From Natrinema altunense (GTDB taxonomy: Archaea > Halobacteriota > Halobacteria > Halobacteriales > Natrialbaceae), in contig NZ_JNCS01000001.1 of NCBI RefSeq assembly GCF_000731985.1, positions 310,001 through 374,000 on the forward strand: 64,000 bases of DNA, read 5' to 3'. The notes below the pieces were generated by a model. That model was not told the DNA's origin. It saw only the letters and a list, made by a program, of their open reading frames with translations, and made no database searches. Positions 1-11,900 of the stretch are shown here, piece by piece (position 1 is the stretch's first letter; each line of letters opens with the position of its first letter). The position numbers were made by a program, and so were the translations under genes.

Positions 1-58
1 ATACAATGAATCCGGAACCGCGTCGACAGCAGAGACAGTCCCGAGTTGCGATCGAACG

Positions 59-3022
<2,964 letters not shown>

Positions 3023-3035
3023 CGAGCGCCGCTCG

Positions 3036-3602
3036 TCACCGGTCGGAGGCGGCATCCTCGATCAACCGTTCGGCCCGCCGGAGCAGTCGTGCGCTCAATC
3101 TGGCCCCGGTTTCGTCCATCGCGAGGAGGACGTCCGTCGCCGCATCGGCGGTAATATCACCCCGCTCGACGGCGCGGACGAGGATGCCGATCGATCCCGA
3201 CACGGGAATCGAGAGTGCTTTACAGGTGTCTCGGAGGGGTTTGTCGTCGGTTACGACAACCGCATCCGACCGCTCGAGCGCCTCGCCGAGGAGCGCGACA
3301 TCGCCCGTCCAGGCCGGGTTTCCGGGGGACGTACGGATGGACTGCTCGAGGTGTTCCGTCGCCCGTTCGTAGGCCTCCAATCGGGCATCGTCGTCGGCGA
3401 TGGAATCGAGAACGTGGACATCCGCCGACCGTACGGCTCGCTCCAGTTCGCTCGCCGCGGGATCGTCCGTTATCTCCCGCTGTACTGCGGCTGGAAGAGC
3501 CGTTCGGCCTCGAGTCCGGTAGAGAAGCGGACACGAGCCGGTTTCGGCGAGCGTGATGAACGTACTCGCGTCGACAAGCAGTGTTCGGTCATCACCGGTC
3601 AT
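3036..3602 (-). CDS. PIN-domain protein, probable VapC-like toxin
   Basis: A 188-residue PIN-fold protein, expected to be a Mg-dependent ribonuclease toxin. The N-terminal strand LLVDASTF carries the first acidic residue, and the C-terminal half has GDVALLGEA and VVTDDKPLRD, which match the conserved acidic positions of PIN nucleases. Its ATG overlaps the stop of the upstream ribbon-helix-helix gene by 4 nt (ATGA), so the two are translationally coupled in antitoxin-toxin order. Its stop lies 14 nt past the uvrA stop, in convergent orientation. It is longer than a classical VapC (about 130 residues) and belongs to the DUF3368-like size class. Target RNA is unknown, and a non-toxin PIN function remains possible. 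Confidence 0.85.
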   Translation of the reverse strand: MTGDDRTLLVDASTFITLAETGSCPLLYRTRGRTALPAAVQREITDDPAASELERAVRSADVHVLDSIADDDARLEAYERATEHLEQSIRTSPGNPAWTGDVALLGEALERSDAVVVTDDKPLRDTCKALSIPVSGSIGILVRAVERGDITADAATDVLLAMDETGARLSARLLRRAERLIEDAASDR

Positions 3603-3895
3603 CGTAGCGCGTCGGCGTCGGATTCGAGGTCGGCCTCGTCGTAGTTCGAGAGAACGCCACGCTCGTTGGCCTCACGCATCATACGCGTGATCGAGACATC
3701 GGCGATCTCCGCAGCGCCGCGCATGCCGACTTCGCCCTCCCGGTACCGCTCGAGGGCGATGCGAATCAGTTCCTCGCGCGCACCGCGTCGAACCGCTTCC
3801 CGAATCGCATCGCTCCGCCCGCCGTCTCGCTGTTCCGCCAGTCGGTCGAGGAGATCCAGTTCCTCGGAACTCATCCGAGCAGTGACGTTTTCCAT
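3599..3895 (-). CDS. Ribbon-helix-helix / UPF0175-type antitoxin-like protein
   Basis: A 98-residue protein starting at the ATG at 3895 (MENVTARMSSEELDLLDRLA). The open frame continues upstream to 3964 but would then run into the duplicated uvrA terminus, and the TATA-like TTATTACG at about 3916-3923 fits the 3895 start. Residues 1-45 look like a CopG/RHH DNA-binding fold. Residues 48-90 (ALERYREGEVGMRGAAEIA, then a short helical segment) resemble the UPF0175 helix-turn-helix antitoxin family. It overlaps the PIN gene by 4 nt. The likely role is autorepression of the pair and neutralisation of the PIN protein, inferred from family and context. Confidence 0.85.
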   Translation of the reverse strand: MENVTARMSSEELDLLDRLAEQRDGGRSDAIREAVRRGAREELIRIALERYREGEVGMRGAAEIADVSITRMMREANERGVLSNYDEADLESDADALR

Positions 3896-3925
3896 GCGTA
3901 TTGCATCGTATTGCAACGTAATAAG
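3896..3925 (-). promoter_or_regulatory. Promoter/operator of the RHH-PIN pair
   Basis: Read on the minus strand, a TATA-like TTATTACG is followed by two direct copies of TGCAATACG, each about one DNA turn apart, immediately before the ATG at 3895. Repeated half-sites over the core promoter are typical operators for RHH antitoxins, so autoregulation is inferred. Confidence 0.55.
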
Positions 3926-3928
3926 AAT

Positions 3929-3977
3929 GGCCCCGCGGGGAGCGCGTCGAACCGGTGACCGCACCGATGGACGACGA
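3929..3977 (+). repeat. 49-bp direct repeat, copy 2 (orphan uvrA 3' end)
   Basis: Perfect second copy of 2970-3018, followed by an in-frame TAA instead of TGA. It is not attached to any gene now. This looks like either the original uvrA terminus displaced by an insertion that carried its own copy, or the reverse. Confidence 0.95.
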
Positions 3978-4032
3978 CTAACTCGAGTCGAGTGAGTACA
4001 CCTAACTTCGGCCCCGCCGAATCGACCGACCG

Positions 4033-4449
4033 ATGAGTGGACTGAAGACCGTCGTTCGCCACGGATTCACCGGCGGCGGGGTTGCAACGCTCCTGTTAGC
4101 CGGGCTGTTCGTCGTCAATGCCGACGCGGCGGCTCCGTCGATGCTGCTCCTGATCGGATGGCTCGCCGCCGTCGGCGTGGTGCTCCTCCTGGCCGGAACC
4201 CGTGAACGACTCGCCGTCGCCGGTCGAACCGTCGGCTGGCCCCGCGTCGCCGCGGTCGGCATCTGGATACTCGCGATCGGTGCCGGGGCGTTCGGCGTCT
4301 CCCAACTCCGCACGCTCGAGACCGGGAGCGGCACGTGGCTGCTCACCGCTGCGATGACCGTCTTTGCGATGGGGTATCTCGCGTGGTTCGCCCGCGAGTG
4401 CTGGACGGGTGGCCGCCAGTTGGACGACGAAATGTTCGCCGTCGAGTGA
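4033..4449 (+). CDS. Small four-helix membrane protein, function unknown
   Basis: A 138-residue protein not recognised as a characterised family. Four hydrophobic segments are visible at about 14-30, 36-54, 69-88 and 101-119, with short polar loops and an acidic C-terminus (QLDDEMFAVE). It sits just beyond the duplicated uvrA terminus. Plain transcription signals are not obvious. Integral membrane location is clear from the sequence; no function can be proposed. Confidence 0.8.
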   Translation: MSGLKTVVRHGFTGGGVATLLLAGLFVVNADAAAPSMLLLIGWLAAVGVVLLLAGTRERLAVAGRTVGWPRVAAVGIWILAIGAGAFGVSQLRTLETGSGTWLLTAAMTVFAMGYLAWFARECWTGGRQLDDEMFAVE

Positions 4450-4505
4450 CGCCACGCGAGCCGAGCGGGCGTAGAGCCAAGGGGGTCGCCGGAGAACGAA
4501 AACAT

Positions 4506-4895
4506 ATGGGAAGAGAGACCACACCACCCGAGGAGCCGAGGTCCGTCGAGGGGGACCGAACGGACTCGTTCGACCTCGAGTGTGCGGAGCGCGTCCGGAT
4601 CGGGGTCACACGCGGGGAAACCGACCTCGAGCTGGGGCCGCCGCGTGACTATCCCGACCGGGCCGACGTGTCGGTGCGGCCCGAATCCGCGGACGAGCAC
4701 CGCGTCGTCCTCAGTATCGACGCGATGGCGGGGGACCACGGGACGGGGCACGCCGACGTCGAACTGACGCCGACCGAAGCCCGTACGTTACGGGATCGAC
4801 TCGGCGACATCGTCCGCTGGATGACCGAAGACGACGACATCGCTGCGGATGCACCCGGCCATACCGATTCCGATCCGGACGACAGTCGCCACTGA
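4506..4895 (+). CDS. Acidic hypothetical protein
   Basis: A 129-residue soluble, acidic protein. The ATG at 4506 was chosen over the longer frame from 4335 because the upstream part overlaps the 4033-4449 gene and is Arg-rich shadow sequence. The core (RADVSVRPESADEHRVVLSI, then DVELTPTEARTLRDRLGDIV) has an alternating strand/helix pattern ending in an amphipathic helix, with a disordered acidic tail. No family recognised. Confidence 0.75.
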   Translation: MGRETTPPEEPRSVEGDRTDSFDLECAERVRIGVTRGETDLELGPPRDYPDRADVSVRPESADEHRVVLSIDAMAGDHGTGHADVELTPTEARTLRDRLGDIVRWMTEDDDIAADAPGHTDSDPDDSRH

Positions 4896-5045
4896 ACGGG
4901 GCACACACCTGACTCCACAGCGGCGTGCGATGGGTGTGTGCTCCGGTTCGGTTGGGGGTCTGAGCCACGGCCGAGTCCGCGTCGCGGCGACTCGCTCGAG
5001 CGGTGGCTCGAGGACGGCTTTCACCCCGAGTGATCGGCCCGGCGG

Positions 5046-5450
5046 CTACTCCGGGCTCGGCGACTGGACGCGCGAGAGGTAACCCGCCAGATCGGACGTG
5101 GTGACCATTCCGATGACGCCCTCGTCCTCGTCGACGACCGGAATGTGATGGAAGCCGCGTTCGACCATCACGTCGGCGGCGTCGCGGATGCTGTCCTGCG
5201 CGGACGCCGTCACGACGTCGCTGCTCATGTACTTCGAAACCGGGGTCTGGTCTTTCGGCTTCTGTTCGGCGACGATCCGAACGAAGTCCGTCGTCGTCAG
5301 GATTCCCTCGAGTCGGTTGTCGTCGTCGATGACGACGACCGAACCGATCTCGTTGTCGAGCATGTCCTGCGCGGCGTCCTCGACGAGCGTGTCCGGCGTC
5401 ACCGTGTGCAGTGACGAGGACATGACTCGAGCGACGAAAATATCCTCCAT
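5046..5450 (-). CDS. CBS-domain pair protein
   Basis: A 134-residue stand-alone Bateman module. CBS1 spans about 8-62 (VMSSSLHTVTPDTLVEDAA, then GSVVVID and GILTTTDFVRIV) and CBS2 about 73-128 (YMSSDVVTASAQDSIRDAAD, then HHIPVVDEDEGVIGMVTTSD). Such proteins bind adenosyl nucleotides (AMP, ATP, SAM) and act as energy or ionic sensors. No fused catalytic domain is present, so the regulated partner is unknown. A TATA-like CTTATAAC lies at about 5472-5479, about 25 nt before the start. The gene is divergent from the helicase/nuclease operon. Confidence 0.93.
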   Translation of the reverse strand: MEDIFVARVMSSSLHTVTPDTLVEDAAQDMLDNEIGSVVVIDDDNRLEGILTTTDFVRIVAEQKPKDQTPVSKYMSSDVVTASAQDSIRDAADVMVERGFHHIPVVDEDEGVIGMVTTSDLAGYLSRVQSPSPE

Positions 5451-5641
5451 ACCTTACAGTACTCGGGATCCGTTATAAGGGTTGCCGGACTACCTCCGTT
5501 CGAAACGCTGACACGGATCGGGCGACACCCGAGCCGGCTCGGTCGCCGTCGACCCGCGGCCATCGGCCCCGCTCGCCGACCGGGATCGAATCGTGCCCAC
5601 ATTTAAATACGAATTCCGCCATACTCGGTGACGTACGACCG

Positions 5642-7885
5642 ATGGCCACGCCGCCTACACTCGACGGAACCTGTAAGCTCCTCCCCGCACCCGCGCCGGG
5701 CAGCGACGTGTTCGCGACGGTCGCCGCGGAGTACGCGGCCCTCGCCGCGGAACACGGGCCGCGGAACGTCCTGGTCCTGAAACGCCATCCGGCGGGTCTC
5801 GAGTCGGTGGCCGAGGCGCTGGCCGACGCCGGTCGCGGGCGGAACGACGGTGGACCCCGCTCGCCCCGGCTCGAGTCGCTGCCGGAACACGCCTCGAAAA
5901 CGATCGAGGAGTACGATCCGACGCTGGACCGCCTCGAGTACGAGGAGCGTATCGAACTCATTTCGCTCGTCATCGACGGCGCGAGCCGATCGGTCCCCGA
6001 CTACCTCGAGCGTGCCGCCGACCACGAGAGTTTCGCGCGCGACGTGGGACAACTGCTGCTCGCGGCGACCCGCCAGCGGCTCGACCTCGACGACCTCGAG
6101 TCGCCCCACGACTGTCTGGCCTTCCTCTACGCGATGAACGATCGCTTTCACGCGGAACTCGAGGACCGAGGGTACGTCGAGCGGGCGGACGTGATCCCGC
6201 GAGCGGTCGACCTGCTCGAGGCGGACGCGGACGGCGTTCGGTCCCGGGTGACCGCCTCCTTCGACGCCGTCTTCGCCGTCGAATTCGAGGAGTACCGCCG
6301 CCTCGATCGCCGGTACCTCGCGGCGCTGTCCGACGACGCCGACCTCGTCTGCATCGGCGAGCGCCACGCCAGCGTCGAACGAACCCGGGTCGAACCGGGC
6401 TGTCTCGAGGACGTGGCGAGGGACGCGGGCCTCGAGATCGAGCCGCTCGAGCCCGTTTCCGCCGGCGAGACTGCCGATGGACCGCCACATCACCCCGTCA
6501 CGCGGTTCCTCGCGACGGGTGACCGACCGGAAGGACGCAACGATACCGACGCCGGACCCGCTGCGGGGCGACCGGTCGGTCGGGCCCGACGCATCCGCAC
6601 CGAGACCGCCCGCGAACAGGTTCGGGCAGTCGCCACCGAAATCCAGTCGTTATCGGACCGCCACGGCTGGTCCTACGACGAGTTCGCCGTCGCCGTGCCG
6701 CGGATCGAGCGGGTACCGGAGACCAGACGCCGCCTCCGGGACGCCGGCGTCCCGACGGCGACGATCGGGACCCCCTCGCTGGCCGAGGACCCCGCGGTCA
6801 ACGAACTCTACGCGGTCGTCACGTGCCAGTGCGAGCGCCACGACGACAGCGACGCGCTCGAGCGACTCGATCGCGATCCGTCGCGGGGATCGAGCGATCC
6901 TCGAGAGGTCTCGCTGAATCGCCTCCGGGCTCGCGTCCCCGAGTTCTCGACCCGCATGCTCTCCGAAACCGATGGAGCGAGCGTTCGCCGTTCGCTCGAG
7001 CGCTGGATCGGTCGAACGGACCTGAAGGGGCGAATCGCCCGCGAGGAAACGTGGGTCGACGCCCGCGAACAGTACGAGGGTATCAGACGCGTCCTCGAGA
7101 TCGCCCGGTTCGTCGAGGAGACGGATCTCGTGGGACCCGACTGGCAGGGCCTGCGCCGAATGCTCCGGCGAACGATCCGGTACGACGCGCCCTACGTCCA
7201 CGCGGTCGAGACGCGGCCGCCGGTCGGCGGCGTCACCGTCTGTGCCGTCGACGACCTGAAGTACGATTCGCGGCAGGCGGTTTTCCTGCTCGATCTGATC
7301 GACGAGACCTATCCGGGAGAGCAGTTCCTCACCCAACTGTTCCCGTCGGCGTGGCTTCGCACCATGCCGGCTTATCCCGCGGTCACCGACCCGTCGCTCG
7401 GGGAGACCGCGGAGACGTTCGCACCGGTCGACGCGACCGCGGTCGGCGACCCGTTCGAGACCTACCACGCCCAGCGGTCCCGCAGGCGACTCGCACTCGG
7501 TGCACGCGCGGCCGAGCGTGCCCTCTACCTGTGCTCCTACGAGCGCGGTGCCGGCGGCCTCCAGCGGACCCACGACGAGTCGCGCTACCTGAAACTGCTC
7601 GAGTCGACGCCCGGTCTCACGCTCGCGGACGTCGACGCCGCGGCCGGCGCGGCGATTCACGGCGAAACGAACGCCGTCGAGGCGTTGCTCGACCAGCCCC
7701 GCGGCGAACTCGAGCGGGTGCTCCGGGAAGCCAGCACCGGCGGCGAGGCCGATCTCGGCGCGACCGAGGCGCTGTTCGAGGAGATCGCGGTCGTGCTCGA
7801 AGACGGCGATATCGACGACGAACTCGCCGAGGCGATCCGCTCGCAGTTCGAGTTCGCCGCGGGCGAGGTGGTCCGCGATGACTGA
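5642..7885 (+). CDS. AddB/RecC-like helicase-fold protein (inactive ATPase subunit)
   Basis: A 747-residue protein, first gene of a three-gene operon with a nuclease-like and an AddA-like gene. I see no Walker A motif: the expected P-loop position reads LLPAPAPGSDVFATVAAEY. The overall layout is that of a UvrD/AddB-type fold: an acidic segment VFAVEFEEYRRLDRRYLAAL in the motif II region, FAVAVPRIERVPETRRRLRD resembling the start of domain 2A, and DDLKYDSRQAVFLLDLIDE resembling motif V. This is what AddB or RecC subunits look like: structural partners that handle the DNA strand without hydrolysing ATP. The next gene overlaps by 8 nt. A TATA-like CATTTAAATACG lies at about 5599-5610. The AddB-like label is inferred from fold pattern and context. 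Confidence 0.75.
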   Translation: MATPPTLDGTCKLLPAPAPGSDVFATVAAEYAALAAEHGPRNVLVLKRHPAGLESVAEALADAGRGRNDGGPRSPRLESLPEHASKTIEEYDPTLDRLEYEERIELISLVIDGASRSVPDYLERAADHESFARDVGQLLLAATRQRLDLDDLESPHDCLAFLYAMNDRFHAELEDRGYVERADVIPRAVDLLEADADGVRSRVTASFDAVFAVEFEEYRRLDRRYLAALSDDADLVCIGERHASVERTRVEPGCLEDVARDAGLEIEPLEPVSAGETADGPPHHPVTRFLATGDRPEGRNDTDAGPAAGRPVGRARRIRTETAREQVRAVATEIQSLSDRHGWSYDEFAVAVPRIERVPETRRRLRDAGVPTATIGTPSLAEDPAVNELYAVVTCQCERHDDSDALERLDRDPSRGSSDPREVSLNRLRARVPEFSTRMLSETDGASVRRSLERWIGRTDLKGRIAREETWVDAREQYEGIRRVLEIARFVEETDLVGPDWQGLRRMLRRTIRYDAPYVHAVETRPPVGGVTVCAVDDLKYDSRQAVFLLDLIDETYPGEQFLTQLFPSAWLRTMPAYPAVTDPSLGETAETFAPVDATAVGDPFETYHAQRSRRRLALGARAAERALYLCSYERGAGGLQRTHDESRYLKLLESTPGLTLADVDAAAGAAIHGETNAVEALLDQPRGELERVLREASTGGEADLGATEALFEEIAVVLEDGDIDDELAEAIRSQFEFAAGEVVRDD

Positions 7886-8909
7886 CGACACGGCGACCGC
7901 CACGCTCGACGTCGACGGCCTCCGCACCGCGCTTCACTGTCCGCGGCGATACGAGTTCGCCCACGTCCACGGGCTCGCGGGGAGCGACGACGACGCGGTC
8001 GCCGACCGCGTGGACGTGCTGCGGTCCGCCATCTGTGACGCACTCCGGAGCGGCGAAACCGATCGGGAAGCGCTCGAAGCCGTCGCCAGCGATCGGCTCT
8101 CGACGCTGTGGACCGATCACGACGAGCCGTTTCACTCCAGCACCCAACGCCGTCACGAGCGACGGGTGCTCGAGGCGACGCTGTCGGCGTACCTCGATCG
8201 CGTCGGGACGGACCACGCCGCCGGGATCGAGCGACTGGACGCCGACGCGACCCGTGGCGAACTGATCGGGCCGGCGCTGCCGCTCTCGAGCGCTGTCGAC
8301 GTCGCCGACGGGCCACACGCGGCCGAGCGAGTGCGGATCGACGCGACGGTGGACTACGTCTACGGGGACGGCTCGTCGATCGTCGGCGTCCGGTTCGTCC
8401 CGACGCTCGCGCCGCTCGGTCGGCTTCGCTACCGGTCCGACTGGGAAGGCGACGTCGCCGACCGCTTCACCGATCACTTCGACGACGGGTCGCCCACGTT
8501 CGAACCGGACCCCGTCGGCTCGCTCCTCGAAACCGCCGTGGTCATCGACGGGCTCCGCGGCCTCCGCGACCGGCTCGAACTCGGCGACCGACCCTGTCGG
8601 TACGTCCAGATTCCCCTCGCCAACCGCTCGGCAGCGACGGTAAACTGGGTTCAGGATACCGTCGAGACGAGCCTCGAAGTCGCCGATCTCACCGACGTGT
8701 ACGTCGACCACCACACCTACGGCATGACACACGATCACCGAAACGAGACCGTCGACGACCGCCTCGAGACAGTGACCGCGAGCCTGCTCGCGGGGTCCTT
8801 CGATCCGTCCGACCGATGGGAGCGGATCGAGGAACACGCCTGTCCGGACTGTGAGTACACCGTCTGCTGCCAGGAGTACATCGCAGGGGAGGTGCGGTTC
8901 GATGGCTGA
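7878..8909 (+). CDS. Cas4/AddB-type Fe-S nuclease-like protein, probably degenerate
   Basis: A 343-residue protein overlapping the genes on both sides by 8 nt. The N-terminus has TALHCPRRYEFAHVHGL (Cys21), which matches the first Fe-S cysteine and helix of Dna2/Cas4/AddB PD-(D/E)XK nucleases. The C-terminus has CPDCEYTVCC, giving C-x2-C-x5-C. All four 4Fe-4S ligands are therefore present. The active-site strand, however, reads TVDYVYGDGSSIVGVRF, where E/D-x-K would be expected. This suggests a structural Fe-S subunit with weak or no nuclease activity. In context it would complete an AddAB-like complex in which the AddB C-terminal nuclease domain is a separate gene. Confidence 0.72.
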   Translation: MTDDTATATLDVDGLRTALHCPRRYEFAHVHGLAGSDDDAVADRVDVLRSAICDALRSGETDREALEAVASDRLSTLWTDHDEPFHSSTQRRHERRVLEATLSAYLDRVGTDHAAGIERLDADATRGELIGPALPLSSAVDVADGPHAAERVRIDATVDYVYGDGSSIVGVRFVPTLAPLGRLRYRSDWEGDVADRFTDHFDDGSPTFEPDPVGSLLETAVVIDGLRGLRDRLELGDRPCRYVQIPLANRSAATVNWVQDTVETSLEVADLTDVYVDHHTYGMTHDHRNETVDDRLETVTASLLAGSFDPSDRWERIEEHACPDCEYTVCCQEYIAGEVRFDG

Positions 8910-11900
8910 CGAATCGGGGGCGGCGGATATCGACCCCAAAGGGAACCAGCAAGCGGTCATCGACAGCCACGCGGCCTGTACCTCGGTCGACGCGGGTGCC
9001 GGCACCGGGAAGACGACGACGATGCTGCTCCGGATCGAGCGCGCCATCGAGCGGGGCGACGTCGATCCCGACGACGTACTCGTGCTAACGTTCGCGAACG
9101 AGGCGGCCGCGAGCATTCGGGCGGCGGTCAGCGACCGCCTCGAGCCCGACGCCGCCGCGGCGATCGACGTCTACACGTACCACTCCTTCTGTTACCGGCT
9201 GGTCCGCGAGTACGCCTACTATCTGGGCTACTCGCCGGAGTTCGACGTCGTCACCGAACGGACCCGCCGCCGGCTCATCGACCGCCTGCTCGCGGACAAC
9301 GACTACGATTTCGCGGCCGCGACCCGCAACGACGGCTCGCCGGCCGATCTCGTCGATGCCATCGACCGGTTCATTCGGGCGATGAGCCGAGAGGACATCA
9401 CGCCCGACGACCTGCAGTCCGGACTGCCGCCGGTGCGGACCCTCGAGCTGTGCAACGAGTTCGTCCTCCGGCTCGAGCGGACCGCCGGCGAGGATCTCTC
9501 GTTCGAGGCCGAGGCGCTGCGCTACTTCAATCGGGACACGCACCTCGAGACGGCCCGGGAGTCGCTGATCGACTACGGCAAACTCGTCTCCTACTGCCGG
9601 GAGAAGATCGCGGAGGCACCGGACGAGTTCCGCGAGGACGATCTGGTGCGGGACATCGACCGCTACCTCCGGGTGCTCCAGCAGTGCGTGACCAACACGA
9701 TCGACGCGCTCTCGCTCGAGGACCGGACCACGAAGCATCTGCCGCGGGCGTTGTTCGGCAACCGAATTTGGGGGCAAGCGACGAGCCGGATCGAACAGAC
9801 GCCGTTCGGTCGATTGAAACACTACGTCGAGTTCCTCCGGCTGGCCCGCCACTACGCCGACGTCTACGCGGACTACCACGACGTGCTCGAGGCCGAGCGG
9901 GCGATGGACTTCGACGAGCTGGTGCGGACGGCGACCGGGTTGCTCGACGACGAGGCCATCGCCAGCGAGATTACCGGTCAGTGGTCCCAGGTCTACTGCG
10001 ACGAGTTCCAGGACACCGACGCGACCCAGTTTGCCCTGGTGACCGAGCTCACGGACGGCCCCGACCGGCCGGACCTGCTCGCGATCGGCGACAAGGACCA
10101 GGCGATCTACGGCTGGCGCGGGACCGACCGCGAGGGGCTCGATCGCCTGGCCGCCGCCTACGACGACCACGAGGCGATCGAACTCGAACTCAACTTCCGC
10201 TCGCAACAGGAGATCCTGGCCCTGACCAACGCCTGCGATTACGGCCCGCAGTCCTCGAAGACGCTGCGGGAGGACGGCCGAGTGGCCGGCAGCTACGACG
10301 AGGACGAGCCGCCGGACCGCGTCGTCAAAGTCGAGAGCGACGAGGTCCCCCAGTCGACGCCCGAGCAGGTCGCGACGACGGTCTCGCGGCTGCTCAACGG
10401 CGAGGCGGCGACCGTCCCACGGCGGTCGCTCGGCGATATCGCCGTCATCGTCCGAACCAACCGCCACGCGCAGGCGGTCGCCGACGAACTGCAGGAGTTG
10501 CAAATCCCCTACGAAATCTCCGGCTCGCCACACGGCGACATCTCGCCCGGGATGCGGACCGTCCTGTCGTATCTCAGAGTGCTCGTCGAACCGGACGCGG
10601 ACGCCCACCTCCGTCGTGTGCTGCTCTATCGCTACCGCGTCACTGCCGACGACCTCGCGACGCTGCAGCGACGGGACGGTTCGCTGTACGACGCCGTGAC
10701 GAACGGCGACCTGTCGGCGCTCGACCTCGAACAGCCCGACCGACTCGAGACGGTCCGTACCCACCTCGAGCGACTCGAGCGGTTCCGAGACGTCTATCCG
10801 CTGTCGGGGTTCGTTCGACGGTTCCGGGAGCTCACCCGGATCGAGTGGTTCTGTGCGAGCGAGGAGCGAGCCGGGTTCGATCGCCTCGAGCGGTTCGTCG
10901 AAGCCTACGAGTCCGATGGCGTCGTCCAGTCGCTGTCGACCGCGTTCGTGGACGCGCTGACACGGACCCTCCAAAGCGGCGGGAGCGACCGAACGCGGGG
11001 AACTCGCTCCGCGGACTGCGTCGACGTGATGACGGTCCATCAGGCCAAGGGCCTCGAGTTCGATACCGTCCTCGTCCCCTACCTCTCGGACGAGGAGTGG
11101 TGCGTCGACGGCGACTACGTCGAGCGGGCCCGCTACCGGCTGCTGGCCGCCACCCTCGACGACGCGGTCGACTCGCCCCTGCTCGCCGATCTCGCCACCG
11201 AGCGAGTCGCCGAGGAGTGGCGCGTGCTCCACGTCGCGCTCACTCGAGCCGCGGAACACCTGTTCGTGTTCGGCTCCGACTACGAGTACGACGGCGGCGA
11301 CGACGAACTCGCGGCGGCGACGGCCGAGACCTGCCTGGCGAGTGACATCGAGTGGTCCGTGACCGGTCAGCGGATGGACCTCTGGGCGTCGCTGACCGAG
11401 AGCTTCGAGCGGGTGCGGGAGGTCTATCCCGAGACCGTGGTCGATCGCACCGAGGAGATCGCCGCCTCGGCCGGCGAGAGTCCGGGCACGATCACCTACT
11501 ACGCCGACTACGGTGCGCGGCCCGTCGAACCCCTCGAGACCCGCGCGGCGATCGAGACGGTCCACCGGCTGGGTCGACTGCTCCGCGACGGGACGCTGTT
11601 GTCGGCGGCCGACGCCGCGAGCCACGGCTCGCTCGAGACCGAAAGCGGTGACCGAGCGGCGGCGGACGCATCGCCTCGAGTCCCCAGCGGTCGGCGACTC
11701 TCGGCGCTGACGACGGATACGGTCCGGTTCCCGGTCGACACGCTCGCGACGGCGACGGAACTGCCGGTCGCGATGCGACACAGCTACTCGGCGATGGAGA
11801 CCCACGAGACCTGCGCGCGGAAACACTACCTCGATCACGTCGTCCGAGCGATCGACGACCCGGCGGCCACGATGGGCGAGCAGGCGGCCGTGGCGAACAG

